DNA of 12,464 bases from an uncultured Paracoccaceae bacterium (GTDB taxonomy: Bacteria; Pseudomonadota; Alphaproteobacteria; Rhodobacterales; Rhodobacteraceae): positions 1 through 12,464 of the forward strand of contig CALFSV010000108.1 of NCBI GenBank assembly GCA_937916485.1, written 5' to 3'. The translations under genes were made by a program, and so were the position numbers. The notes under the pieces were generated by a model, which was not told the origin of the DNA, ran no database searches, and was given only the letters and a program-made list of their open reading frames with translations. The stretch's first letter is position 1. Every line of letters starts with the position of its first letter. Positions 1 to 7,434 of this stretch are shown piece by piece.

Positions 1-215
1 CCTTCGGACTGAGCGATCAAACCACACATTTCGCGCCCCGCCAAACCGCCAATTTCTTCGGCAGGTAAATGGATCATGGTCAAAAGTAGCTCAGTTTCCT
101 TACTGCCCTTGAAATCCCCTATCCCCAAAACGGATAAATCTTCTAGCACCCGCAACCCGCGCTGAAATGTGGCATAAATTGCCCCCCTTCCAGCCCGCAA
201 ATTATGTGCCTTTTT
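1..215 (-). CDS. Left-edge partial open reading frame, unknown product
   Basis: On the minus strand one frame stays open for 71 codons, from just after a TGA at about 216-218 to the window edge, and its 3' end lies outside the window. The other two frames on this strand close early. The translation has a coding-like mix, with segments such as QRGLRVLEDLSVLGIGDFKG and LLLTMIHLPAEEIGGLAGRE. I do not recognise the family. There is no ATG near the 5' end; possible starts are TTG at about 200 or a later TTG or GTG, none with an obvious Shine-Dalgarno. It could be a real gene with an unusual start, a truncated gene remnant, or chance. It lies on the same strand as the TauE gene, about 200 bp downstream of it. 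Confidence 0.25.
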
Positions 216-415
216 TCAATAGAGCTTCTGGAACTGGGGTCTCATGTTTGGAGCTTGGTGATGGCGGAGGTGATTGTACTGCTTAACCACACATTGATAG
301 ACGCTTGGGCTTGTTTTGAAGTAGCGGAATGTAGACTTTTTTATTATTCAAGGACGAGATAAATTAAACCTGACACTTTCATGCACGTTTAATTTTACCG
401 TGCTGACAAGACAAA
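216..415. other. Gene-poor stretch between left-edge frame and TauE gene
   Basis: This is the 3' flank of the minus-strand TauE gene. I find no convincing gene. A 33-codon plus-strand frame starting at ATG 261 has no clear ribosome binding site and no recognisable product. Apart from the inverted repeat at 361-395, I see no intrinsic terminator with a GC-rich stem and U-run for the minus-strand unit. Confidence 0.5.
361..395. repeat. AT-rich inverted repeat, 9-bp arms
   Basis: AAATTAAAC at 361-369 is matched exactly by GTTTAATTT at 387-395, across a 17-base spacer. A smaller overlapping pair, GCACG and CGTGC, flanks the right arm (about 383-403). The site is 21 bp beyond the stop of the minus-strand TauE gene. 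With a weak AT stem, a long loop and no U-run it is a poor terminator. It could be a protein binding site or chance in AT-rich DNA. Confidence 0.35.
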
Positions 416-1168
416 TTATGACATTAGTAAACCAATACTAATTGTTGTTAGAATCGATAAAATCATTTTTTGAAAAGTTTTTTCAGACAATCTTTCACGG
501 ATTGCCGCCCCAACTTTTACGCCGATGAATACGCATAAAACACCCAAGGTAGAAATCACAACATCCGACCCTGTGAACAGCCCCAAATATCCCAACCCAA
601 CCATCATGATCAGACTTGAAATTGTAAACGAACAATTCGCGGCCTGAATAAACGCATTCCGGCCTAGGTGCAACGACATCAAAAATGGAACTACTGGCAT
701 AACCTGTGAACCAGTTAGCCCGTTTAAAAAACCAGTGCAGATGCCAGAGATAGGAGCAAGCCTGTCTTCTAGTCCACTTGGCAATCGAAGGTCTGGTTTA
801 AGAAATGAAAAACAACACCACATGAGCAAAACAAGACCTAAGATAATCTTGGCCGTGGCCCCATCAGTTCCTGAAAGAACCCACAGACCCAATAACAGAC
901 TGGGAATGGTTGCAAGTAGCATTGGCCAAAACCGCAGGATCGTGGATTTAAACTGACCCACTTGGCGCATTACCACAAGATTTGAACAGATCGATGGGAT
1001 CAACACCAACGAAAGCGCGTCCTTTAAGCCAATCGCGAACACCAAAATTGGTAGGCAGGTCGTTGAAAAACCCAAACCCGTGATGCCCTTTGCCGTGGCG
1101 GCAAAAAGGTATGCTGCAAAAATCGTAATGATTTCGACTGTTGTTAAATCAAATGCGGTGATCGGCAA
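416..1168 (-). CDS. TauE/SafE family anion exporter (copy 1)
   Basis: This is an inner-membrane permease of the TauE/SafE (former DUF81) family, 250 residues, the usual length. It is hydrophobic throughout, with about seven or eight predicted membrane segments. The N-terminal helix carries the family-type motif AATAKGITGLGFSTT (about residues 23-37), and a second glycine-rich loop, FLNGLTGSQVMPVVPF, near residues 147-162 begins the second half-repeat. Family members export sulfite, sulfoacetate or related anions, and are commonly the sulfite outlet of taurine and other sulfonate pathways. The start is a TTG at 1168; no ATG is available because an in-frame TGA lies just upstream. The start lies inside the 3' end of the aminotransferase gene (20-bp overlap), so translation is probably coupled and the two genes co-transcribed. 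The exported anion is inferred. Confidence 0.85.
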   Translation of the reverse strand: MPITAFDLTTVEIITIFAAYLFAATAKGITGLGFSTTCLPILVFAIGLKDALSLVLIPSICSNLVVMRQVGQFKSTILRFWPMLLATIPSLLLGLWVLSGTDGATAKIILGLVLLMWCCFSFLKPDLRLPSGLEDRLAPISGICTGFLNGLTGSQVMPVVPFLMSLHLGRNAFIQAANCSFTISSLIMMVGLGYLGLFTGSDVVISTLGVLCVFIGVKVGAAIRERLSEKTFQKMILSILTTISIGLLMS

Positions 1169-2315
1169 GATATTTCAACGCACTTTGTGCACCACCTGAC
1201 TGATGAGGCACGCCTGCCCGTATCATGCCCATTTCCACACCACTTAGCGTTCCCATAAGCATCAAATCATTGAAGTCGCCCAAATGACCAATGCGGAAAA
1301 TTTTATCAGCGACTTTATTTAACCCCGTTCCAAGGGACATATCAAACCCGTCCAATATTTCGACGCGCAACGCATCGCCCCCCTGTCCATCAGGCATTAA
1401 TACAGCGGTCAGGCTGTTTGATCGTTCGTCTGGATTTAACGCCAAAATCTCGAACCCCCATGACTCAACTGCTGCGCGGGTCGCTGATGCGTGGCGCTCA
1501 TGGCGTGCAAATACCTGCTCCAATCCTTCTCCCGCCAACATATCCAAAGCCTCACGCAATCCATAAAGAAGTGTCGTGGCGGGTGTGTATGGGAAATAGC
1601 CCGCATCATTCGGCGTCATCATATCGCGCCAATCCCAATAGGAACGGCGATCCCCGCCCGCCTGACAAGCGGCCCAAGCTTTTTCCGAAATGGCATTGAA
1701 TGACAATCCAGGGGGCAACATCAATCCCTTTTGTGATCCTGCAACGACCACATCGACACCCCACGCGTCTGTTTTGAAATCAATAGAGCCAAGAGATGAA
1801 ATGGTATCCACCATCATAAGCGCGGGATGCGCTGCACCATCAATCGCAACGCGTACGGCACCGATATCGGATGTAATACCCGTTGCGGTATCGTTGTGAA
1901 CAACGCAGACTGCCTTAATCTTGTGATCTGTGTCTTTGGCTAATGCATCTGCAATCAAATTCGCGTCTACGCCGCGCCGCCAGTCACCCGCGATAAAGAT
2001 GGGATCATACCCCAACTTGGTCGCCATGTTTTTCCACAATGTCGAAAACTGACCCGTTTCATACATCAACACCTGATCACCCGGTTGCAACACATTGACC
2101 AATGCGGCCTCCCATGCGCCGGAACCAGAGGCGGGATAGATAACAACACGACCTTCTGTTTGGAAAACCGGCTTTAAATCACGCAGCAAACCCAATCCTA
2201 ATTCTGCGAACTCTGGCCCACGGTGATCAATAACCGATCGATGCATCGCACGCAAAATACGTTCGGGTGTATTGGTGGGTCCGGGAATTTGAAGAAAGTG
2301 ACGTCCAGATCTCAT
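1149..2315 (-). CDS. Class V aminotransferase, serine-glyoxylate type
   Basis: This is a PLP-dependent fold-type I (class V) aminotransferase of 388 residues from the ATG at 2315, normal for the alanine/serine-glyoxylate group. Visible landmarks are the family N-terminus GRHFLQIPGPTN (about residues 4-15), SGSGAWEA (63-70, phosphate-binding region), VDTISSLGS (169-177, with the cofactor aspartate), GSQKGLMLPPG (193-203, with Schiff-base lysine K196) and FRIGHLG (340-346, with the carboxylate-binding arginine). An upstream GTG at 2339 would add 8 residues, but homologues begin near the MRSGRHFLQ segment, so I prefer 2315; neither start has a strong Shine-Dalgarno. Known relatives transaminate glyoxylate using serine, alanine or aspartate (the last is BhcA of the beta-hydroxyaspartate cycle). 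The linked TauE exporter suggests a sulfonate partner such as sulfoacetaldehyde or sulfopyruvate, which is inference. Confidence 0.88.
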   Translation of the reverse strand: MRSGRHFLQIPGPTNTPERILRAMHRSVIDHRGPEFAELGLGLLRDLKPVFQTEGRVVIYPASGSGAWEAALVNVLQPGDQVLMYETGQFSTLWKNMATKLGYDPIFIAGDWRRGVDANLIADALAKDTDHKIKAVCVVHNDTATGITSDIGAVRVAIDGAAHPALMMVDTISSLGSIDFKTDAWGVDVVVAGSQKGLMLPPGLSFNAISEKAWAACQAGGDRRSYWDWRDMMTPNDAGYFPYTPATTLLYGLREALDMLAGEGLEQVFARHERHASATRAAVESWGFEILALNPDERSNSLTAVLMPDGQGGDALRVEILDGFDMSLGTGLNKVADKIFRIGHLGDFNDLMLMGTLSGVEMGMIRAGVPHQSGGAQSALKYLADHRI

Positions 2316-2385
2316 ACTGTTAACCGAAAAAAGTTGCACTACACCGCTACAAAAGTGAATGTGATGACAGGAAAGGTCAAGTGAA
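2316..2385. promoter_or_regulatory. Divergent intergenic region with back-to-back promoters
   Basis: Only 70 bp separate the aminotransferase start (minus) from the flavoprotein start (plus), so the promoters of both units must lie here or reach into the 5' coding ends. A plausible ribosome binding site, AGGAAAGG at 2369-2376, precedes the plus-strand ATG. No -35/-10 pair with good match and spacing is obvious on either strand. A TTGACC hexamer on the minus strand (about 2375-2380) and TTGCAC/TGTGAT on the plus strand are weak candidates. The geometry implies shared control of the two units. Confidence 0.55.
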
Positions 2386-5199
2386 ATGGCAGACTATGAT
2401 CGTTTGAAAAAACAAATCGAAGGCGATATTCTGAATTCCTCTTTTGATCGCGGACGCTATGCGACCGATGCCTCGATCTATCAGATCATGCCGAAGGCGG
2501 TCATGGTCCCAAAAACATGGCAGGACGTAGAAGCCGCGCTGGATTTTGCCAAGGCTGAGGGCATTTCACTGTTGCCACGAGGTGGGGGAACCTCACAATC
2601 AGGGCAAACCGTGAATGATGCCTTGGTCATTGATTTCACAAAACATTTAAACAACATACTAGATTATGATGCTGATACGGGAACAGCCACGGTGCAACCT
2701 GGGTTGGTTCTAGATAACCTAAATCGTCAATTAAAATCAGATGGATGGTGGTACCCTGTTGATGTGTCGACGGCGTCGCGCGCAACCCTTGGAGGGATGG
2801 CGGCCAACAATTCCTGTGGATCGCGTTCGATCCGATATGGCAAGATGCAGGATAATGTGCGCGCTCTGACCGCGATGACCGTTGATGGCACAACACGGCG
2901 GTTTGAATATGCGGACACAACACAGTCATTAGATGCGGATATGCGCACGCTTGCCTTACAGGAACAGGATGAAATCACCACACGCTTTCCCAAGGTTCAG
3001 CGGCGCGTGGGCGGGTACAACATTGATGCCCTTTTGGGCGATACGCCACATATCGGCCGCCTTTTGGTTGGATCCGAAGGGACACTGGCCCTGACGAAAA
3101 GCATTGATTTGAAATTGTCCCCTGTGTTGGGAACAAAAACATTGGGCGTGTGCCATTTCCCCACATTTTACGCGGCAATGGACGCCGCACAGCACATCGT
3201 TAAATTGGGCCCCATTGCTGTGGAATTGGTTGATCACAATATGATCCAGTTGGGGCGTGATATCCCACAGTTTCGACCCATCGTTGAAAGTTTCGTCCAA
3301 GGAAATCCAGCCGCCCTTCTCTTGGTTGAATTTGCCGAAACACCCGAGGAAAACAAAAAACGCCTCAATGCGCTGGTCGAATTGATGGGCGATCTGGGTT
3401 TTTCATGGACGGACAAAAATAAAGCCACAGGTGGTGTGTTGAAGGTTGAGGACCCCACATTCCAAGCACGCATTTGGGGTGTGCGCACGCAAGGATTAAA
3501 CATCATGATGTCTATGCGCAGCGAAGGAAAGCCCGTGTCCTTTGTCGAGGATTGCGCCGTTCCTCTGGAACATCTGGCCGATTTCACCAGCCAGCTGACA
3601 GACGTCTTTCACAATCACGGCACGGACGGCACGTGGTATGCCCATGCCTCGGTCGGGTTGTTGCATGTGCGTCCTGTTTTGAACCTGCGACAGGATTTGG
3701 GACTACGTCAGATGCGGGCCATCGCGGAAGAGGCCTTTGATCTTGTCTCAAAATTCAAAGGCTCGCATTCAGGCGAACACGGGGACGGCATCGTACGTTC
3801 GGAGTTCCACGAACGGATGTATGGGTCAAAAATGATCCGTATCTTTGAAACAGTGAAAGACCGCTTTGATCCAAACGCGGTATTGAACCCTGGTAAAATA
3901 ACCCGATCCCCGAAAATGGACGAACGGGCGATTACCCGCTGGCCCAAAAATTATTCCCCACAAACGCCAGATACAGTATTCGACTGGAATGCTTGGCCCG
4001 GTGGTTTGGCAGGTGCGGTAGAAATGTGTAACAACAACGGTGCCTGCCGCAAAAGCGTTGGGGGTGTGATGTGTCCATCCTTCCGCGTCACTGGTGCGGA
4101 AAAGGACCTGACGCGTGGACGGGCCAATGTGTTGCGTTTGGCATTAACGGGCCAATTGGGGGATGATGCCTTTGCATCCAATGACATGGCAGATGCCATG
4201 GCACTTTGTGTGGGATGCAAGGCATGCAAATCAGAATGTCCCATGTCTATCGACATGGCCAAAATGAAAACTGAGGTGCAAAGTGCACGCGCCGCAAAAT
4301 ATGGCGTGCCAATGCGCGAAAAACTGATCGCGGCCCTGCCCCGCATGGCGCCAATTGCGTCCACCTTTTCACCTCTCTCGAACTTTGCGCTCAAATTTGG
4401 CTATCTCTTCGGATTTGACAAAACCCGCCGCCTACCAGATTTTCAAAAACCGTATTCAGGGCCTGAAGGCGGTGATGTTTTGTTATTCGCAGATACGTTC
4501 AACCGCCATTTCGATCCTGAAACATTACGCGCCGCGGAACGGGTTATTGGCGCCACAGGTAAAACCGTAGGCGTTATATCGGCGCCTGGTCGTCCCCTTT
4601 GTTGTGGTCGCACACACCTAAGCACCGGTCAGACCGATCGCGCAAAACAGGAATTGCAGCGCACAACAGATGCATTTCGTGCGGCACTAGATGCTGGCAA
4701 AACAATTGTCGGTTTGGAACCATCTTGCACATTGATGTTTCGTGATGAGGCCGTAAACCTGATCCCCGAGTGGACAGAGGCACATGGCGCACAAATCCTG
4801 ACCTTTGCCGAATATATTATGCAAAACCCACCCGCGGGCTTGGATATGTCGGTACTGGATGTTTTGGTACATGGACACTGCCACCAGAAGGCGATGGGTG
4901 TCGCCCAATACACTGTTGATGCGGTGAAAAGTGTACTGGGTGCCAATGCGCAGATGATCGACAGTTCCTGTTGCGGAATGGCCGGGTCCTTCGGCTATCA
5001 GGTCGAAACCGCCGAGGTGTCGCGCCAAATGGCTGAATTATCGCTGGCCCCAACAGTGCGCGCGGCCCCCACGGATACAATTGTTTTAGCAGACGGGTTT
5101 TCCTGTCGCTGTCAGATCAAAGATGTAACAGAACGTAAGGCGATGAACCTTGCCCTTCTAATGGATAAGGCACTACAAGATAATGTCACAAATTATTGA
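2386..5199 (+). CDS. FAD and iron-sulfur 2-hydroxyacid dehydrogenase (YdiJ/GlcD-GlcF fusion type)
   Basis: This 937-residue respiratory-type oxidoreductase has three modules. Residues about 35-245 are a PCMH-type FAD-binding domain with RGGGTS (65-70) and GGMAANNSCGSRSIRYG (136-152). Residues about 250-505 are an FAD-oxidase C domain with SGEHGDG (462-468) and NPGKI (501-505). The iron-sulfur part has cysteines 548, 554 and 563, then C608-x2-C611-x2-C614-x3-C618-P. The C-terminal CCG region has LCCG (738-741), HGHCHQ (829-834) and SSCCGMAGSFG (860-870). The layout is that of D-2-hydroxyglutarate dehydrogenase YdiJ and fused glycolate/lactate dehydrogenases, which pass electrons from a 2-hydroxyacid to the respiratory chain; all expected cysteines are present. 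Known relatives do not fix the substrate. Coupling to a TauE exporter suggests a sulfonated hydroxyacid such as sulfolactate; glycolate, D-lactate or 2-hydroxyglutarate are alternatives. No signal peptide or membrane helix is seen, so it is probably peripheral on the cytoplasmic side. The start is supported by AGGAAAGG upstream. Confidence 0.87.
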   Translation: MADYDRLKKQIEGDILNSSFDRGRYATDASIYQIMPKAVMVPKTWQDVEAALDFAKAEGISLLPRGGGTSQSGQTVNDALVIDFTKHLNNILDYDADTGTATVQPGLVLDNLNRQLKSDGWWYPVDVSTASRATLGGMAANNSCGSRSIRYGKMQDNVRALTAMTVDGTTRRFEYADTTQSLDADMRTLALQEQDEITTRFPKVQRRVGGYNIDALLGDTPHIGRLLVGSEGTLALTKSIDLKLSPVLGTKTLGVCHFPTFYAAMDAAQHIVKLGPIAVELVDHNMIQLGRDIPQFRPIVESFVQGNPAALLLVEFAETPEENKKRLNALVELMGDLGFSWTDKNKATGGVLKVEDPTFQARIWGVRTQGLNIMMSMRSEGKPVSFVEDCAVPLEHLADFTSQLTDVFHNHGTDGTWYAHASVGLLHVRPVLNLRQDLGLRQMRAIAEEAFDLVSKFKGSHSGEHGDGIVRSEFHERMYGSKMIRIFETVKDRFDPNAVLNPGKITRSPKMDERAITRWPKNYSPQTPDTVFDWNAWPGGLAGAVEMCNNNGACRKSVGGVMCPSFRVTGAEKDLTRGRANVLRLALTGQLGDDAFASNDMADAMALCVGCKACKSECPMSIDMAKMKTEVQSARAAKYGVPMREKLIAALPRMAPIASTFSPLSNFALKFGYLFGFDKTRRLPDFQKPYSGPEGGDVLLFADTFNRHFDPETLRAAERVIGATGKTVGVISAPGRPLCCGRTHLSTGQTDRAKQELQRTTDAFRAALDAGKTIVGLEPSCTLMFRDEAVNLIPEWTEAHGAQILTFAEYIMQNPPAGLDMSVLDVLVHGHCHQKAMGVAQYTVDAVKSVLGANAQMIDSSCCGMAGSFGYQVETAEVSRQMAELSLAPTVRAAPTDTIVLADGFSCRCQIKDVTERKAMNLALLMDKALQDNVTNY

Positions 5200-5947
5200 T
5201 TTAACATATAATTTTGACCCACTACAAACATTGATCCTAATCGGGATATTTTTGTTTGCAGCCATCGTAAAAGGCTTTTTAGGCATCGGTTTACCTGCCG
5301 CTTCAATGGCGTTCTTAACGCTTGTGATGTCCCCAACAGAAGCAATACCGCTATTATGGTTGTCCATTCTAGCTACCAACTCACTGCAGTTTGCCCAAGC
5401 ACCAAACAAATTGGACATCGCGCGGGAATATTGGCTGTTCGCTTTGGCGATTATGGTGTCGATTTTCGTCACATCTATGTTCATTACGGCCTATCCGACA
5501 GCTCTGCTTACAGTGGCGATCGGCATTGCGATGATGCTGTTTTCTTTAAACCTGCTGTTGGGTGTTAAATTGAACATCGGCCCAGGGCGTGGATGGCATT
5601 TAGGATTTGGGGTGCTGTCAGGAGTATTGGGCGGGATCAGTTCAATCTGGTCACCCACTGTCGCAATGTATTTGGTGGCACGTGATGTCAGTAAGGAACG
5701 ATTTATCGGGGCAACAGGATTCTTGTTCTTAGCAGGTGTCTTGCCTTTGGGTGCAGGTCAATTGGTTGCCGGAATCCTAACAGGCCCTGCATTGATCAAA
5801 TCAAGCCTTGCGTTGATCGTCGTCCTAATTGGATTTCGCATTGGTGAACTACTGCGCCAACGTGTCAGCCAAAAATTATTTCGCAAAGCCGTTTTGATTG
5901 CGTTTTTCTTCATGGGTCTGCGCCTGATCATCAACGGCATTACCTAG
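5183..5947 (+). CDS. TauE/SafE family anion exporter (copy 2)
   Basis: This is a second TauE/SafE permease, 254 residues, mostly hydrophobic, with about eight predicted membrane segments. The N-terminal half carries FAAIVKGFLGIGLPAAS (about residues 26-42), the counterpart of the AKGITGLGFS motif in the first copy. The matching glycine-rich loop of the second half is GVLSGVLGGISSIWSPTVAMY (near residues 144-164). Outside these loops it differs clearly from copy 1, so the two are paralogues rather than a recent duplication. The ATG at 5183 lies within the flavoprotein gene (17-bp overlap), indicating translational coupling. Its stop shares CTAG with the stop of the converging ligase gene, leaving no room for a separate terminator. 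The likely role is efflux of sulfite, sulfoacetate or another small anion; the actual anion is not readable from sequence. Confidence 0.85.
   Translation: MSQIIDLTYNFDPLQTLILIGIFLFAAIVKGFLGIGLPAASMAFLTLVMSPTEAIPLLWLSILATNSLQFAQAPNKLDIAREYWLFALAIMVSIFVTSMFITAYPTALLTVAIGIAMMLFSLNLLLGVKLNIGPGRGWHLGFGVLSGVLGGISSIWSPTVAMYLVARDVSKERFIGATGFLFLAGVLPLGAGQLVAGILTGPALIKSSLALIVVLIGFRIGELLRQRVSQKLFRKAVLIAFFFMGLRLIINGIT
5944..5947. other. Shared CTAG: overlapping convergent stop codons
   Basis: The plus-strand TauE gene stops with TAG at 5945-5947, and the minus-strand ligase gene stops with TAG (plus-strand CTA at 5944-5946). The palindrome CTAG therefore carries both stops. I see no hairpin plus U-run around it, so transcripts from each side would read into the antisense of the other gene unless stopped by another means. 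Confidence 0.9.
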
Positions 5948-7434
5948 GAACCATATAACATTTTGTTCAAATATAGGCGCTGGATTTTACCGGATGCTCC
6001 TTTGGGCAACTCTGGCAGAATATGTACCTTTTCTGGCGATTTAAATATTCCCAACTTTGCCTCACACAATGCACGTAACTGCTCGGGAGTGGCGTTCGAT
6101 GTCTCGTTTAAACGCACTGCCGCCTCTACGCGTTCCCCATATTGCGCACAGGGCCGGGCGAATGCGGCGGCCTCAACCACATCGGGATGTTCGTATAGAA
6201 CCTCGTCGATTTCTCGCGGCGCGATGTTTTCACCGCCCTTGATAATCAACTCTTTCAAACGCCCCGTTACAAAGACATAGCCATCTTCATCCATACGTCC
6301 CAAATCCCCCGTGCGCAGCCAATCATCATGAAAGGTGGCCGCAGTGGCATCGGGATTGCGTAAGTATTCTTTCATCACATTGGGACCTTGGATTTGAATT
6401 TCACCCTCAACCCCACAGGCACATTCAATACCATTCCCATCAGCAATACGCGCCTGATTGCTGATTGCTTTGCCCGCAGACCCAATTTTATGCAGGCGGG
6501 GATCCAATGGGTTAACCAAACATTGTGCTGCCGTTTCCGTCAGGCCCAAAGATTCCACAATACCCAAGCCAAAGCGGTCCTGAAAGGCACGCTGTGTTTC
6601 AACCGCGAGCGCCGAGGATGCAGAGCGCACAAAACGCAGGCGGGATTTCAAATCGGCACTTGGCTCTGCCGCTCCATGCAGCAGGTGACTGATGATCGTG
6701 GGGACAGCAGAAAACCACGTAATTCCGCCATCTGCGGCCTGTTGCCAAAATTTGCTGGCGGAAAAACGTGATACCATCGCCAAGGATCCACCTGATACCA
6801 AACTGCCCATGACGGACACGCACAGACCATTGATATGATAAAAGGGTAAAACCCCCATTCCACGGTCTTGTTCAGTCAATTCATGGGCCACACTGACAGT
6901 CCAACCACCTGCCAATAGGCTAGATTGCGTGTGAACGACGCCCTTGGGTCGCCCAGTGGTGCCAGAGGTATACATTAACAATGCATCGTCATCTGAGGAA
7001 AGGGGATGCAGGTTTTTCCGCTGATCCGTTGGCGTATATAGTTTCAACCGTTCTGGTTTCACCTGATGGAACACGTCCAATTGTGTTTCATGCACGAAAG
7101 CCACCCACGCCGCGGAATGATCCATGGCATAGCCAAGCGCATCCGGCCCTGCGGCTAAATTTAACATCGTAACACGAAACCCACCATAGAGCGCGGCAAA
7201 CAACGCCTTAACCCCATCATATCCGTTGGGATGCATCACTACGATACTTTCACCTTTGACAATGCCTTGTGCCGTTAGATCAGCCGCCACCATCGCGCAG
7301 TGATCGCGTAAATCAGCCCAATTTAGGGTCTGTTCCGTTTCGGGAAAAACAAATGCCGTACCTCCGCGTTCAGCACGGGCGTCAATCCAATCCCTCAGCG
7401 TTCCTTGAGGAGGCGTAGTTGTATCAAATCTCAT
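5944..7434 (-). CDS. sauT: AMP-forming acyl-CoA ligase, sulfoacetate-CoA ligase-like
   Basis: This adenylate-forming (ANL family) ligase is 496 residues from the ATG at 7434. Motifs in order are YTSGTTGRPKG (155-165, ATP phosphate loop), LGLTET (296-301), TGDLG (375-379), the hinge and A8 region around GRLKELIIKGGENIA (392-406), and LPKGASGKIQR with catalytic lysine K483. It activates a carboxylate to an acyl-adenylate and then a CoA thioester in the cytoplasm. Its ATG overlaps the stop of the acylating dehydrogenase gene as ATGA (7431-7434), so the two are translationally coupled. A TTG 18 bp upstream is a less likely start. The pairing with an acylating aldehyde dehydrogenase matches SauT/SauS of sulfoacetate degradation in Cupriavidus necator. 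The family also holds oxalate- and malonate-CoA ligases, so sulfoacetate as substrate is inferred from context. The symbol is provisional. Confidence 0.8.
   Translation of the reverse strand: MRFDTTTPPQGTLRDWIDARAERGGTAFVFPETEQTLNWADLRDHCAMVAADLTAQGIVKGESIVVMHPNGYDGVKALFAALYGGFRVTMLNLAAGPDALGYAMDHSAAWVAFVHETQLDVFHQVKPERLKLYTPTDQRKNLHPLSSDDDALLMYTSGTTGRPKGVVHTQSSLLAGGWTVSVAHELTEQDRGMGVLPFYHINGLCVSVMGSLVSGGSLAMVSRFSASKFWQQAADGGITWFSAVPTIISHLLHGAAEPSADLKSRLRFVRSASSALAVETQRAFQDRFGLGIVESLGLTETAAQCLVNPLDPRLHKIGSAGKAISNQARIADGNGIECACGVEGEIQIQGPNVMKEYLRNPDATAATFHDDWLRTGDLGRMDEDGYVFVTGRLKELIIKGGENIAPREIDEVLYEHPDVVEAAAFARPCAQYGERVEAAVRLNETSNATPEQLRALCEAKLGIFKSPEKVHILPELPKGASGKIQRLYLNKMLYGS

Noticed and set aside
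261..362. 33-codon plus-strand frame starting at ATG 261
   Set aside because: No clear ribosome binding site, no recognisable motif, and short enough to arise by chance.
383..403. GCACG/CGTGC pair as an intrinsic terminator of the minus-strand TauE unit
   Set aside because: Stem of only 5 bp, an 11-base loop and no following U-run on the minus-strand transcript.
416..5947. Recent duplication of the two TauE genes
   Set aside because: They share only the family loop motifs; the rest of the sequences, starts and partners differ, so they are distant paralogues.
5948..5960. Partial match (GAACCATAT) to the 12032 palindrome
   Set aside because: It encodes the last residues (LYGS) of the ligase, covers little more than one half-site and lies at the operon's far end, so chance is the simplest reading.
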